NCBI GenBank assembly: GCA_012295275.1
Contig: CM022674.1
Span: 10,926,675-10,990,674 of the forward strand
Origin: Chrysomallon squamiferum
Lineage: Eukaryota; Mollusca; Gastropoda; Neomphalida; Peltospiridae
Length of the DNA: 64,000 nt
Direction: 5' to 3'
Part shown: piece after piece, positions 45,349 through 56,877 of the stretch
How the letters are laid out: every line of letters begins with the position of its first letter
Position numbering within the stretch: position 1 is the first letter of the stretch
Program-made: the position numbers and the translations under genes
The notes under the pieces: generated by a model
The model's database searches: none
The model's input: only the letters and a program-made list of their open reading frames with translations
Told to the model about the DNA's origin: nothing

Positions 45349-45692
45349 GTGAGATTTTAGAAATACTGAGTCAGATATACTCAAATTTGCAGTGAGACTT
45401 TAGAAATACTGAGTTAGATATACTCAAATCTGCAGTGAGACTTTAGAAATACTGAGTTAGATATACTCAAATCTGCAGTGAGACTTTAGAAATACTGAGT
45501 CAGATATACTCAAATCTGCAGTGAGGTTTTAGAAATACTGAGTCAGATCTACTCAAATCTGCAGTGAGGTTTTAGAAATACTGAGTTAGATCTACTCAAA
45601 TCTGCAGTGAGGTTTTAGAAATACTGAGTTAGATCTACTCAAATCTGCAGTGAGATTTTAGAAATAGTGAGGTAGATCTACTCAAATCTGCA
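45349..45692 (+). repeat. 43-bp donor-side tandem array, eight copies
   Basis: Unit gtgagattttagaaatactg and on to caaatctgca starts at the exon 64 donor and repeats every 43 bp (45392, 45435 and so on). Confidence 0.94.
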
Positions 45693-46080
45693 CTTTGTCT
45701 GGAATTGATAGATAGTGGTGACCATTTATAATATCTTCTTAATGTACATGTAACTTTTTAATGTCTTTAAAATCACAAAATTATAACTTTTGTTACCATT
45801 ATTATATCAGTGTTTATCTCTTCTAAAGTCTTTAAGAAATGTCTGAAATGTTTTGTCTTTAGTTCTTTTTTATTTATTTATTTATTTATTTATTTATTCA
45901 TTTATTTATTTATTTACATATTTATTTATTTATTTATTTGTTTATATTTTTTTGTACAACTCAATGATTTTAAATTTTTTAAAAAAAAAGATTATTTCTT
46001 TCAGCGATATTTTAATTATCGTATTTCTCTTAAATTTCTGTCTAAAACAGATGGTTTATTATTTTTCTCTTTGCTTTCAG

Positions 46081-46240
46081 GCATCAGAGTTAATCAAAGG
46101 TTTTTCAGAAATGGGAGATAACATGTTTGAAGCATTTGACCTCAGTCTGGCCGGCACATTTGACTTTCCTCGCCAAAGTGTGGAACTGTTTAAAATAAAG
46201 CATACCTTTCCACTTGGTGGATTCATCACTATGATATTAG
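46081..46240 (+). CDS. Exon 65: start of beta-rich domain
   Basis: Phase 0 in, phase 1 out. ASELIKGFSEMGDNMFEAFD, LSLAGTFDFPRQSVELFKIK, HTFPLGGFITMILG. Together with exons 66 and 67 it forms a beta-strand-rich domain I cannot name. Intron 46241-46713 is GTA/TAA-rich. Confidence 0.85.
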
Positions 46241-46713
46241 GTCAGTGTTAGTTGATGTTGTAGCAGTAGTTGTAGTGTAGCAGCAAATACTGTTGTAGTA
46301 ATTACTGTGGTATTTATGGTGGATTTAGTAGCAAGAAGAGAAGTAATAGTAGAAGTAGTGGTACTAGTAATATTGATAGTAGAGCAATAATAGTAAAGTA
46401 GTAGTTATGGTAGTAGTAATATCTGTGTAGTATGGTAGTAATAATAATAACAATAGTAGTTGTATTAGTATCTGTATCAGTAAAAGTAATAGTGGTAATA
46501 GTTGTAGTAATAGTAGCAGTAGTAGTTATAATAGTAGTAGTAAGTAGTAGTAGTTGTAATAGTATTTCTAATGGTAATAATATGTACTAATAGTAGTAAT
46601 GATAGAAGTATTAGTAGCAGTAGAAATAGTAGATGTAGTAGTAGTGTTAGTAGTAGCAGCAGCAGTAATAATTGTGGTAGTAGTTTTTAACTGCTGTTTC
46701 ACTTTCTGTGTAG

Positions 46714-46942
46714 AATTTGGGGCTGGTTGTTCCTATGGTATGGATGTTTCTGCTGGAGGTAAAATGATGTCTATGAAGGTGACAAGTAAGCTCACTCCAT
46801 TCTCCAATGTCAATGTGTTTGGATCTCTTGGTCTTGGAATATTAAACATTTATGGCAAACTCAGACTGACAGGCTATGTGATGGAAGTGGGATTCCCATC
46901 AGAGGCTGACATAGGATTCTCAAAGTTTCCACTCAATGTCAT
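46714..46942 (+). CDS. Exon 66: beta-rich domain
   Basis: Phase 1 in, phase 2 out. FGAGCSYGMDVSAGGKMMSM, then alternating hydrophobic strands (VNVFGSLGLGILNIYGKLRL, GYVMEVGFPSEADIGFSKFP). The alternation suggests a beta sandwich or lipid-binding-like sheet; this is inference. The intron to 47719 begins with an irregular GTCATA/CATGTATAAG repeat (46975-47270) and is AT-rich after it. Confidence 0.87.
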
Positions 46943-46974
46943 GTAAGTTTGCTTTATTTATTTACGTATATATG

Positions 46975-47270
46975 TGTACTCATGTATAAAGTAAGTCATA
47001 GTGACATATATGTCACGTAGATGTCATACTTGTGTATAAGTCACATTTTGAGTATACGTCATATTCATATATATGTTAAACTCATATTATAAGCCATAGT
47101 CACATATAAATTATAGTCATGTATAAGTCACATAATAAGTAAGTTATAGTCACTTATAAGTAAAGTGTAAGTCATACCCATGTATAAGTCACAGTCATGT
47201 ACAAGCCATAGACACATGTTGACATATTAGTCATATTCATATGTAAATTCTAGTCATATAAGTCAGTATT
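46975..47270. repeat. Irregular GTCATA/CATGTATAAG repeat
   Basis: Imperfect repetition of catgtataagtcatagtcac-type phrases after exon 66. Confidence 0.82.
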
Positions 47271-47719
47271 TCCTTGAACAAAATGGTATAAAATTAATTT
47301 AATGGAATTTAAATTAATTATTTGTTCATTGTGAAAATTTGTTTTATACATAGTGTGTGGTTTCTTCACCAGTTCATTTTACTGAAAAATGGAGAATTTG
47401 AAAGAAATGTTTTTGCTTAAAATTTTTTATTTATTTTTAAATGTTGAGAAAATATCAATACACAGATAATGTTAAACATTAAAAATTTCGCTGTTTTTTA
47501 ACTCAAAATTTCAACTTTTTTAATCATCAAAAATCTTTACGTGAAAAATTTGTGTATTTTAACACTGTGAATTATTAGAAATGTTTAATACTGAAAATAT
47601 TTAAATTTTTTATAATTGCTGTTTAACACAGAAAATGTTTATATTCTATTATAATAACAAATTTAATAATTTATAATCCATTATTACAAAATTAACATTT
47701 GTTTTATTTCAAACGACAG

Positions 47720-47924
47720 GCTGAAAGTTGATCTGGAATTAATTCCACTGTCGCTGAAACTAAAGGCTCTTGTTACCATGGATTTGCTCTTCTCAGAGGT
47801 CACGTTGTATGAGACGGAAGTGTGGAAATACAAAACTGCGCTGATCAGAAAGAACGTCATAGACCAGGGCAAAGACGAGGAGGACAAATCTCCACCCAGT
47901 GTCCTCAGTTACATTGATGACGGG
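47720..47924 (+). CDS. Exon 67: end of beta-rich domain
   Basis: Phase 2 in, phase 0 out. LKVDLELIPLSLKLKALVTM, DLLFSEVTLYETEVWKYKT, then a charged Asp/Glu/Lys linker (DQGKDEEDKSPPS). The V-x-x-WKY-x-T end looks like the close of the domain. Donor gtgagt. Intron 47925-48356 is AT-rich with nothing recognised. Confidence 0.85.
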
Positions 47925-48356
47925 GTGAGTGGGGGGGTGGAGTCACCTCACAGTACATGGAGATTCCATCTTTACAAATTAATTAGTTCAAGTGTTTATT
48001 TGTAACCTGGGAATTCATGAAGCAGAACCTGAATTCTTGTGGCGTGGTTTGTTAGAGTTGTGTTATTATCAGTAAAAAAGTGATATGAAAAATATTAAAG
48101 TGCTATGATAATTATTAAAAAAATAGTCCATTATTCAGTGAGCTGTTTATAACAGTATAGCAGTGACTGAAAAACACACAGACACAAAGATGCACAACTA
48201 CATCAAACCCACATCTTCTATGACAATTATTATTATTATAATATTACGGTTATCATCATCATCATCACCATTTGTTGGTAATATTTTGTACACTTTGATG
48301 TAAGACTAAAGTAATGATTGTCTATCTCTGATTTCTACTTATCTGTCGTTCCACAG

Positions 48357-48545
48357 ACTGATGGAGGCTGCATGGTCAACCAGCTTCCTGACAGAGACTA
48401 CACCGAGGCTGCTGTTGAGATAGCAATTCGTGCCGATGACGACGTCAGTCAAGTAGAACTCAGAGTGAACGTCGGCACAGAACCAGGACTGGACGATGTT
48501 CACAGTGGAGCAACAATCGGAGGACCATCGTCAGTCATGAAACAA
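48357..48545 (+). CDS. Exon 68: first FNIII-like segment, N half
   Basis: Phase 0 to phase 0, 63 codons. GGCMVNQLPDRDYTEAAVEI, then VELRVNVGTEPGLDDVHSG; the VGTEPG turn recurs later as VGTTPG (exon 83) and IGTTAGG (exon 85). Intron 48546-48967 is AT-rich, then TTCC/TTTC near the acceptor. Confidence 0.87.
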
Positions 48546-48967
48546 GTATTAGTCTGTTTGTACTTCTTGTTAGCATAGTCCTCTTTCATGAAAATACAGT
48601 CCTCTTTCATGAATAGATTTTCATGAATAATGTGTTATATTTAGATCTTTTGTCAGGATCACAAATGAGTAGATGTGGATTTCTTTCATAATGATTTAGT
48701 CATTATTCAAGAATAAGAAGTCTATATATTATAAATTTGATGATAATTTAGTTTTTTAGATAATTTGATGATAATTTGGTGTTTAAAAGAAAAAATTACT
48801 TTATTAATTAAACGATTATTTATTCATAATTTCTTCTTAAATATTTATTAAAAATTTAATTTATTTGACTTTTACTTACATGGTTATTATTTATATTAAC
48901 ACACAAAGTGTCATTTCGTTCACTCTTCCTTCCTTCATTTCTTTCATCCTTCTTTCACTCATTACAG

Positions 48968-49271
48968 GATTTTAAACCACACGGACAGGTTCTGTACTTC
49001 ACTGTGACTGCAACAAACAGTGGGGGGGGTTCCACCACAGTCACCTGTTCCATCCCGACCTTTGACACGACCCCTCCCAGTGGCCGTCTGCTACAGGAAT
49101 TCCTCACAACCAGCAATCCCACAATCCTCAAGGCTTCAGTGGTCGTGTTTGACGACTCGGAAATTGAGTTTTCTGCAGTTGGAATTGGATATGGAAAAGG
49201 GATGTATGCTGATGAAGCGAGTCGGTTTGCCATGATTAACCTTAACAAGCAGACTATGAATCCTTACAATG
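48968..49271 (+). CDS. Exon 69: FNIII-like segment end and TPP linker
   Basis: Phase 0 in, phase 1 out, 304 bp, the longest exon. GQVLYFTVTATNSGGGSTTV is a typical FNIII F/G strand pair (Y-x-V-x-V-x-A-x-N-x-x-G); it leads to FDTTPPSGRL and the next segment (ILKASVVVFDDSEIEFSAVG). Intron 49272-50111 has ATT/TTG tracts and AT-rich DNA. Confidence 0.88.
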
Positions 49272-50111
49272 GTACATTTTTATTATTGTTGTTACTGTTT
49301 TTGTTGTTGTTGTTATTGATGCTATTCTGGTAATTTTATTATTATTATTATTATTGTTATTGTTATTGTTATTGTTATTGTTGTTATGATTATTATTATT
49401 ATTATTATTGTTATTGCATTAATATAATTATATTTATTTTGAGAATGAAACATTCTGTTAATTTTATTATGATTTTTGTTTTTACTCATCAAACTGTATG
49501 AATTTATTTGTATTAATGTATGAATTAGTAATAATTTTTATAATTTAATGAGTAATGTAAAATATCATCGTGAATGTTTCATCACAAGTAAGTTTAAGAT
49601 TTCACTTTAATTGAAAAATACTTTCAGAGCTGAATTAATTGATAAAAAGTATCTCTAGCAGAAAACCAAACTATAGAAATTAGTTAGATAAAGAGGGCAT
49701 CATATATGGCACTTTTATGTGTAGGAGTAACCCTTTATTGGAAGGAGTAACTTCTGTTTTGAAGAGCAACCCTAAACAGTTGGAATACATCTTGTAAAAA
49801 GAATTATTGATTGGAAAAACAGAAATCAAAACAGTTTTCTGAAAAATGTATATGTTATATAACAAGTGTTGACAAAAGGAGCTAGATTTAATTTTAAAGA
49901 TGAAATTAGAAAATAAAACACATAAATAGGTGATGTGTTTTCATCTCAGGTATGTAAAACGTATATAACATTGTTTATGCTTGGCAAACATTTAGTTGTC
50001 TTGATGCTCGTTTACCATTATATAGTTAATTTCTTAATAATTTAAATCTTTAGTAGAAATGTTTTTTTTAATAAAGAATTAAAAAAAATATTTAAAAATT
50101 ATTTTTCACAG

Positions 50112-50347
50112 CAAATTCTGATCCGAGAGCGGAAACGGCTCTGGAGTATTTTGTGCCCGGTCGGTCTGGACGTCTGAATGGACCGGTCATTGCAGAGTTC
50201 AGCAACATCCACAAACCAGGCATCTGCATTCAGAAGTGTCTCAGCTATCATGTGTCAAAGTGCCTCAGCATCAACTATGACTTTGGCGAGGCAGGGGTTT
50301 GTGAACTGTTGGAGAGTATTGATGGACATGAACATAAAGTGTCTGAA
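50112..50347 (+). CDS. Exon 70: PAN/apple-like domain
   Basis: Phase 1 in, phase 0 out. CIQKCLSYHVSKCLSINYDF, then GEAGVCELLES: C-x3-C-x7-C-x-S-x-x-Y with a later C-x-L, the PAN/apple signature. PAN domains bind protein or carbohydrate partners outside the cell. Here one is placed inside the FNIII-like chain. The donor opens into a long AACAAATGTATG-type repeat. Confidence 0.85.
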
Positions 50348-50359
50348 GTGAGTATACAT

Positions 50360-50735
50360 TTACAAACAAATGTATGAAAAATTGTGTGAATAATTGTATG
50401 AACAAATGTACGAACAACTGTCTGAACAAATGTAGGAACAAATGTATGAACAAATATATGAACAAATGTACGAACAACTGACCAAATGTACAAACAGATG
50501 TATGAGCAAATGTAAGAACAACTGTTTGAACAAATATATGAATAAATGTAAAAAAAAATGAATGAATAAATGTACAAACAAATGTCTGAACAACTGTTTG
50601 AACAAATGTATGAATAAATATATGAACAACATAAGAACAAATATACAAACAAATGTATGAATAAATATATGAACAACATACAAACAAACGTATGAACAAA
50701 TATATGAACAAATGTACAAAGAAATGTATGAACAA
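50360..50735. repeat. AACAAATGTATG-type repeat
   Basis: About 370 bp of 12-16-bp phrases built on gaacaaatgtatgaacaa, starting 12 bp after the exon 70 donor. The long minus-strand open frame here is a repeat product. Confidence 0.9.
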
Positions 50736-50945
50736 ATTAATGAATATATTAATGTTTAAGGTGACTAAATGTGTATATAAATAAATGGATGAATGAATCT
50801 TTAACATCAGTGTGCATGTTAAAAATATTTTAACAACTTAATTAAATGTGTTGACCTCAGCAAATATTTTTTTTTAAACGAGACAATTACTATTATTATT
50901 TTTTCCCCCTCTCTCTCTCTCTAATGATTTTTATATGATGACTTG

Positions 50946-50949
<4 letters not shown>

Positions 50950-50988
<39 letters not shown>
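50950..50988. repeat. (AT)n microsatellite
   Basis: About 19 AT units in the intron before exon 71. Confidence 0.93.
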
Positions 50989-50990
<2 letters not shown>

Positions 50991-51132
50991 TTTTTTGTGT
51001 CTTGTTTTGTTCTCAAAACATAGCTCTTTTTCAAGTAATATTTTAAATTTTTCTCTTTAGTTTAATCTGTTTATGCTTTTAAATGTTTCTTTCTCAGATT
51101 ATGTGTTTTGACAATTAACATTTGTGTTTCAG

Positions 51133-51316
51133 TATGGAAGGTACATGCACTATGAACGTAAAGGTGTTGGCCTTGCCTATGAACTGGTGCAACGAGATCT
51201 CAGTCTCAAACACAACATCCTCTACTACTACAACATGCACCTCAACAACAAACTCCACTACACCAACATCATCTCATCAGATGGCATTCTTGTTGACCTA
51301 ACCCCACCCACTCCAG
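51133..51316 (+). CDS. Exon 71: end of PAN-like domain and TPP linker
   Basis: Phase 0 in, phase 1 out. YGRYMHYERKGVGLAYELVQ closes the PAN-like part; NILYYYNMHLNNKLHYTNII and ILVDLTPPTPG start the next FNIII-like segment. Donor gtatga is the first unit of a 37-bp array. Confidence 0.87.
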
Positions 51317-51905
51317 GTATGAATACACAAACACAAAGTCAGAGTAATTGTACGTATGAATACACAAACACAAAGTCAGAGTAATTGTACGTATGAATAC
51401 ACAAACACAAAGTCAGAGTAATTGTACGTATGAATACACAAACACAAAGTCAGAGTAATTGTACGTATGAATACACAAACACAAAGTCAGAGTAATTGTA
51501 CGTATGAATACACAAACACAAAGTCAGAGTAATTGTACGTATGAATACACAAACACAGAGTAATTGTACGTATGAATACACAAACACAAAGTCAGAGTAA
51601 TTGTACGTATGAATACACAAACACAAAGTCAGAGTAATTGTACGTATGAATACACAAACACAAAGTCAGAGTAATTGTACGTATGAATACACAAACACAA
51701 AGTCAGAGTAATTGTACGTATGAATACACAAACACAGAGTAATTGTACGTATGAATACACAAACACAAAGTCAGAGTAATTGTACGTATGAATACACAAA
51801 CACAGAGTCAGAGTAATTGTACGTATGAATACACAAACACAAAGTCAGAGTAATTGTACGTATGAATACACAAACACAAAGTCAGAGTAATTGTACGTAT
51901 GAATA
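51317..51905 (+). repeat. 37-bp donor-side tandem array, about 16 copies
   Basis: Unit gtatgaatacacaaacacaa plus agtcagagtaattgtac starts exactly at the exon 71 donor. Some copies lack six bases. The copies are almost identical, so the array is young. Confidence 0.96.
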
Positions 51906-52205
51906 TAAATAAAAATTTAGGGTTTCGAAATTGTGATTCAACTTTTTAAAGGTTTTTGTTTTTTGTCCACTGTTTAATTTTATATTGTCATTCTTTCTTA
52001 TAAACTTTTATTTATCTTTCTTCTTTCTTTCTTATTTATTTTACTGATTTCTTTCTCACTTACTGCTCATACATACTCTTTCTCTTACCTTTGTTTCTTT
52101 ATTTGTTTATTAATGAATTTAATTATTTCTTGAAACATTTGTTATTTATGTATTTATTTATTTGCTTATTCATTTATTTATTTATTTATTTATTTGCACG
52201 CACAG

Positions 52206-52329
52206 GACACATGGAGAATGTCACACATGACAAACTTGATGTTGTTCCGTGTCTCAGTATGATTCCAGCAGACAGACCTGACTGGAAACCCAGCTGTAGA
52301 GATGTGTCCAGTTTAGTCAAAAACCACCG
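52206..52329 (+). CDS. Exon 72: Cys-containing insert in FNIII-like segment
   Basis: Phase 1 in, phase 2 out. GHMENVTHDKLDVVPCLSMI, then DWKPSCRDVSSLVKNH. The pair of Cys probably bonds locally (inference). The intron after it has ATT and TCTA tracts. Confidence 0.83.
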
Positions 52330-52629
52330 GTAAGTGGTGTCTTGTCATTATCATTATTATTATTATTATTAGTTATTGTTGTTCTTCTTATTATTACTAC
52401 TAATATCATTATTTTTTTTATTATTATTACTGTCTATCTACATATTCATCAATCTATCTATCCATCATCCATCTGTCTATCCATCTGTCTGTCTGTCTCC
52501 AAGTAAGTGACAGTCCCATTTGATACTTGTAGCCTAAACTTGGACTATTTAAAGAATTCTACATAACCAGTAAATAACATGATAATGTGTTAATATTGTG
52601 ATGTTGTTAAAGAAATGTTGACTATTTAG

Positions 52630-52724
52630 GACTGTACATGATGGTCCTGGGTCTAAGACTGTCTTCAATGGAGACAATGTGACAACAGATCTTCTCTACA
52701 CCAGATCTAACAAGTTTCTTGCAG
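52630..52724 (+). CDS. Exon 73: FNIII-like segment
   Basis: Phase 2 in, phase 1 out. RTVHDGPGSKTVFNGDNVTT, DLLYTRSNKFLA, leading into AHWDGIQDRESG of exon 74. Intron 52725-53409 is AT-rich with GT and TATA tracts and a CATC run just before the acceptor region. Confidence 0.83.
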
Positions 52725-53054
52725 GTGATAATTAATTTCTAACATGTATATATATATACAAAACCTTTTGTTTTGTTTTTATTATTATTTTTGTTATTAT
52801 TTTTTTTTATATTTACATATTAATTTTTATATATTTTTTACATAGTATATTTATACTTTGTTATAGATATTATCTTTTCTTTTACCAGTTACTGTTCTTA
52901 ATATGATTATCATTTCTGTTTTTATAGTCATTATTATTTCATTGTGTGTGTGTTTTTGTGTGTGTGTGTGTGTAAAATGAGGTTTATCTTTAAAAATAAT
53001 ACACACTCTCAGTAAAATTTGAACACCTCCATTTGATTTGGTTTGGTTTATATG

Positions 53055-53085
<31 letters not shown>

Positions 53086-53409
53086 TTGTATATTTTCTTA
53101 TTTGTGACTGCAATTGTTTTATTTTGTTGTTGATCTTTCGTGGATTTTTAAAATTATTTTTTGTTTGATTGTATATTTAGATATAGTCAAGAAGTGTTTG
53201 TCAAGCTAATTTATTTATTTATTATTTTTTTTTATTTATTACAGAATCTACATTAATTATTTTTAAATTTATTGTTTTCAGCATTACCTGTTTTTGAAAT
53301 CTGGTGCTGATATACTTTTTGTTTTAGAGTGTTGTGACTATTCCTTCCTTCATCCATCCATCCATCCATCCATCCTTCAATATATTTATTATATTTTATT
53401 TTATTTCAG

Positions 53410-53595
53410 CACACTGGGATGGGATTCAGGACAGGGAGTCTGGGATTTTAGGGTACACATGGACGGTTGGGCGAAAAGTGTGTGAAGAACTGATTCATCC
53501 ACATCACGACCCACACAAACATTTCTTTGACAAAACAGAATGGTCGAACATTGGACTCATCTCTCCAGTACCAGCAGAACACAACCCCCTTCCAG
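53410..53595 (+). CDS. Exon 74: FNIII-like segment, W-x-x-x-x-D-x-ESGI core
   Basis: Phase 1 to phase 1. AHWDGIQDRESGILGYTWTV carries the W-(x)n-D-x-ESGI-x-x-Y pattern repeated in exons 78, 79 and 81. Then a His-rich stretch (HPHHDPHKH). The end (EHNPLP) plus donor is repeated about 24 more times in the next intron. Confidence 0.87.
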
Positions 53596-54700
53596 GTAAT
53601 ACTAGTTTCTATATAGTATGTACAGAACACAACACCCTTCCAGGTAATGCTAGTTTTTATACAGTACGTACAGAACACAACACCCTTCCAGGTAATGCTA
53701 GTTTTTACACAGTACGTACAGAACACAACACCCTTCCAGGTAATACTAGTTTTTATACAGTACGTACAGAACACAACCCTCTTCCAGGTAATACTAGTTT
53801 CTATACAGTACGTACAGAACACAACCCTCTTCCAGGTAATACTAGTTTTTATACAGTACGTACAGAACACAACTTCCAGGTAATACTAGTTTTTATACAG
53901 TGCGTTACAGAACACAACACCCTTCCAGGTAATAGTTTTTAACAGAACACAGTTTTCCAGGTAATACTAGTTTTTTTATACAGAGAACACAGCACCCTTC
54001 CAGGTAATCCTAGTTTTTATACTAGTTTTTTAGCACCCTTCCAGGTAATACTAGTTTTTACAGAACAGAACACAGCACCCTTCCAGGTAATACTAGTTTT
54101 TATACAGTACGTACAGAACACAGCACCCTTCCAGGTAATACTAGTTTTTATACAGTACGTACAGAACACAGCACCCTTCCAGGTAATACTAGTTTTTATA
54201 CAGTACGTACAGAACACAGCACCCTTCCAGGTAATACTAGTTTTTATATACAGAACACAGCACCCTTCCAGGTAATACTATGTACAGAACACCAGCACCC
54301 TTCCAGGTAATACTAGTTTTTATACAGTACGTACAGAACACAGCACCCTTCCAGGTAATACTAGTTTTTATTACAGAACACAGCACCCTTCCAGGTAATA
54401 CTAGTTTTTATACAGTACGTACAGAACACAACCCCCTTCCAGGTAATACTAGTTTTTATACAGTACGTACAGAACACAACACCCTTCCAGGTAATACTAG
54501 TTTTTATACAGTACGTACAGAACACAGCACCCTTCCAGGTAATACTAGTTTTTATACAGTACGTACAGAACACAGCACCCTTCCAGGTAATACTAGTTTT
54601 TATACAGTACGTACAGAACACAACACCCTTCCAGGTAATACTAGTTTTTATACAGTACGTACAGAACATCACCCTCTTCCAGGTAATACTTGGTTTTTTT
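53596..54700 (+). repeat. 48-bp donor-side tandem array, about 24 intronic copies
   Basis: Each copy repeats cagaacacaacacccttcca with g/gtaatac, the end of exon 74 and its donor, then tagtttttatacagtacgta. Some copies are truncated (53930-54060). Confidence 0.95.
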
Positions 54701-54741
54701 TTAGTATGTACAGAAGACAAAATAACTATAAATACTTGAGT

Positions 54742-55119
54742 ACTATTATGTGTTTTATGTTACAGATGGCTTCAACTGGGTGTTTTATGTTACAGATGGC
54801 TTGTACTAGGTGTTTTATGTTACAGATAGCTTGTACTATGTGTTTTATGTTACAGATGGCTTGAAGTAGGTATTTTATGTTACAGATGGCTTGAGCTATG
54901 TGTTTTATGTTACAGATGGCTTGTACTGTGTGTTTTATGTTACAGATGGCTTATACTATATGTTTATGTTACAGATGGCTTATACTATATGTTTATGTTA
55001 CAGATGGCTTGTACTATATGTTTATGTTACAGATGGCTTGTACTATATGTTTATGTTACACATGGCTTGTACTATGTGTTTATGTTACAGATGGCTTGTA
55101 CTATGTGTTTATGTTACAG
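54742..55119 (+). repeat. 26-30-bp acceptor-side tandem array, about 12 intronic copies
   Basis: Unit tgttttatgttacag/atggcttgtact holds the acceptor and first bases of exon 75. Two length classes (tgttttatg and tgtttatg) lie in blocks. Confidence 0.95.
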
Positions 55120-55300
55120 ATGGCTTGTACTATGTGACTGTTAGAGCACTGAATGATGTACAGTATGGCGGACCACTGACTACAACAATTTGTCACTCGA
55201 CTCCATTTGCCATTGACAACACAAAACCTTTCGTCCACGAAGTGTTCAACGTGAAGTATGATGAAGAAACTCTCATTGTTAGTGCCCAGTACAATGCTAC
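55120..55300 (+). CDS. Exon 75: FNIII-like segment, F/G strands and DNTKP linker
   Basis: Phase 1 in, phase 2 out. GLYYVTVRALNDVQYGGPLT, then FAIDNTKPFVHEVFNVKYDE. The acceptor and first bases (ttacag/atggcttgtac) are the last of about thirteen tandem copies. Donor gtaagt. The following intron contains a 74-bp near-palindrome (55431-55504) and TA/TG/CA-rich DNA. Confidence 0.87.
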
Positions 55301-55430
55301 GTAAGTTTTTAATTACTTATTTTGTAATATTCTTACATCTTTTTATTTTGTGTTGAGATAATGAATAATGTGGTGTGTGTATGCATATATATATATAAAC
55401 ACTGATTATATGAGAGTAAGTGTGTATTAG

Positions 55431-55504
55431 ATGTGAGTTGTATGTGTATATATATGTGTGTGTGTATATATATATATACACACACACACACATACAACTC
55501 ACAT
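55431..55504. repeat. 74-bp near-palindrome
   Basis: Outer arms atgtgagttgtatgtg (55431-55446) and its exact reverse complement (55489-55504) enclose a TG/TA/CA core that is itself almost palindromic. Confidence 0.9.
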
Positions 55505-55775
55505 ATATATATACGTTTATGTATGAATATATCTTTGTTTTGTTTGTATGTATCTATGTATTTGTGCATCTGTGTATGTCTGTCTATATGTGTATATACA
55601 TACATATGCATGTATATTTAATGTATGTAATGTATATATATATATTCTTATTACACTACACATACATACACATGCACACATGTGTATATATATTTATACA
55701 TGTTTGTTGACATGTATATTTATTTATTTATTTGTTTGTTTATTTATAATAACACTCACTTGTGCTGTGTTTCAG

Positions 55776-55945
55776 TGATGCCCAGTCACACATAAAGGAG
55801 GTAGACATTTGTATAGGTAAGACAACTAACAACTGTTACATCATGTCGTGGAAAAGACTTCAACATTCAGAGACTGGAGTCAGGTACAAGTTTAAAATTC
55901 CTGGAGGAATCCCAGCCTGGGTGAAAATCAGAGCTATCAACCACG
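55776..55945 (+). CDS. Exon 76: FNIII-like segment
   Basis: Phase 2 in, phase 1 out. DAQSHIKEVDICIGKTTNNC, YIMSWKRLQHSETGVRYKFK, then GIPAWVKIRAINHG. Two Cys could pair (ICIG, NNC). Donor gtacac. The following intron (55946-56877) starts with 250 bp of GTA-type trinucleotides and ends in a 42-45-bp array. Confidence 0.85.
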
Positions 55946-55954
55946 GTACACAAT

Positions 55955-56300
55955 TAATATTATTATTAGTAGAAGTAGTAGCAGAACAGACGTTGTAGTA
56001 GTAGTAGTATTAGTTGTAGTAATAGTAGTAGTAATAGAATTTGTAGTAGTAGTAGTAGTTATAGTAATAGTAGTAGTAATAGTTATAGTAGCAGTAATAG
56101 TAGTAGTAGTAATAGTAGTAGTAGTAATAGTAGTAGTACTAATAATAGTAGTAATAGTTGTAGTAGTAATTGCAGAAGTAGTAGTAGCAATAATAGTAGT
56201 AGTAAAAGTAGTATTGTTGTTGTTATTAATATTATTGATATTGTTATTGTTGTAATTGTTGTTTTCTTGTTGTTGTTGTTATTATTATTAATATTATTGA
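55955..56300. repeat. GTA and TTG/ATT trinucleotide tracts
   Basis: Irregular (GTA)n followed by TTG/ATT triplets. Confidence 0.9.
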
Positions 56301-56514
56301 TATTGTTATTGATAATAATTGAAACAAGAAAAAAGATAAATGCTTTTCTAAAATTTATGAACAAATATACAGAGAGACATATAACTGTTTATCTTGTTAT
56401 ATTATATACTTAACAAAATCTATTTAAAAAGGCTATTTAAAAAATCCATTATATTTGATATTATATATATATATATGCTTTACAAAATTCTGTGTATAAA
56501 TTTTATCCTTGTTA

Positions 56515-56870
56515 TTTGTTTTCTGAGAATGAACAAGTAAATGTTGCTGTTACTGATTTGTTTTCTGAGAATGAACAAGTAAATGTTGCTGTTACTGATT
56601 TGTTTTCTGAGAATGAACAAATAAATATTGCTGTTACTGATGTTTTCTAAGAATGAACAACAAGTAAATGTTGCTGTTACTGATTTGTTTTCTGAGAATG
56701 AACAACAAGTAAATATTGCTTTTACTGATTTGTTTTCTGAAGAATGAACAAGTAAATGTTTCTGTTACTGATTTGTTTTCTGAGAATGAACAACAAGTAA
56801 ATGTTGCTGTTACTGATTTGTTTTCTGAGAATGAACAATAAGTAAATGTTGCTGTTACTGATTTGTATCT
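56515..56870 (+). repeat. 42-45-bp array before exon 77, about eight copies
   Basis: Unit gattgttttctgagaatgaa-like with caagtaaatgttgctgttac. Part of the unit (ctgagaatgaacaacaag) recurs inside exon 77 (56947-56964). Confidence 0.92.
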
Positions 56871-56877
56871 TACACAG

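Noticed and set aside
47925-48005. Extension of exon 67 past its donor (DDGVSGGVESPHS and on)
   Set aside because: The open frame stops soon after, while the gtgagt donor gives a phase match to exon 68.
50271-50807. Minus-strand open frame of 178 residues
   Set aside because: Product of the AACAAATGTATG repeat, with Leu/Phe/Tyr low complexity and no plausible domain.
53448-54864. Open frames of 119-202 residues with a repeated EHNTLPGNTSFYTV-like peptide
   Set aside because: They read through the 48-bp splice-site array after exon 74; the true exon ends at 53595 by phase and by homology of exon 75.
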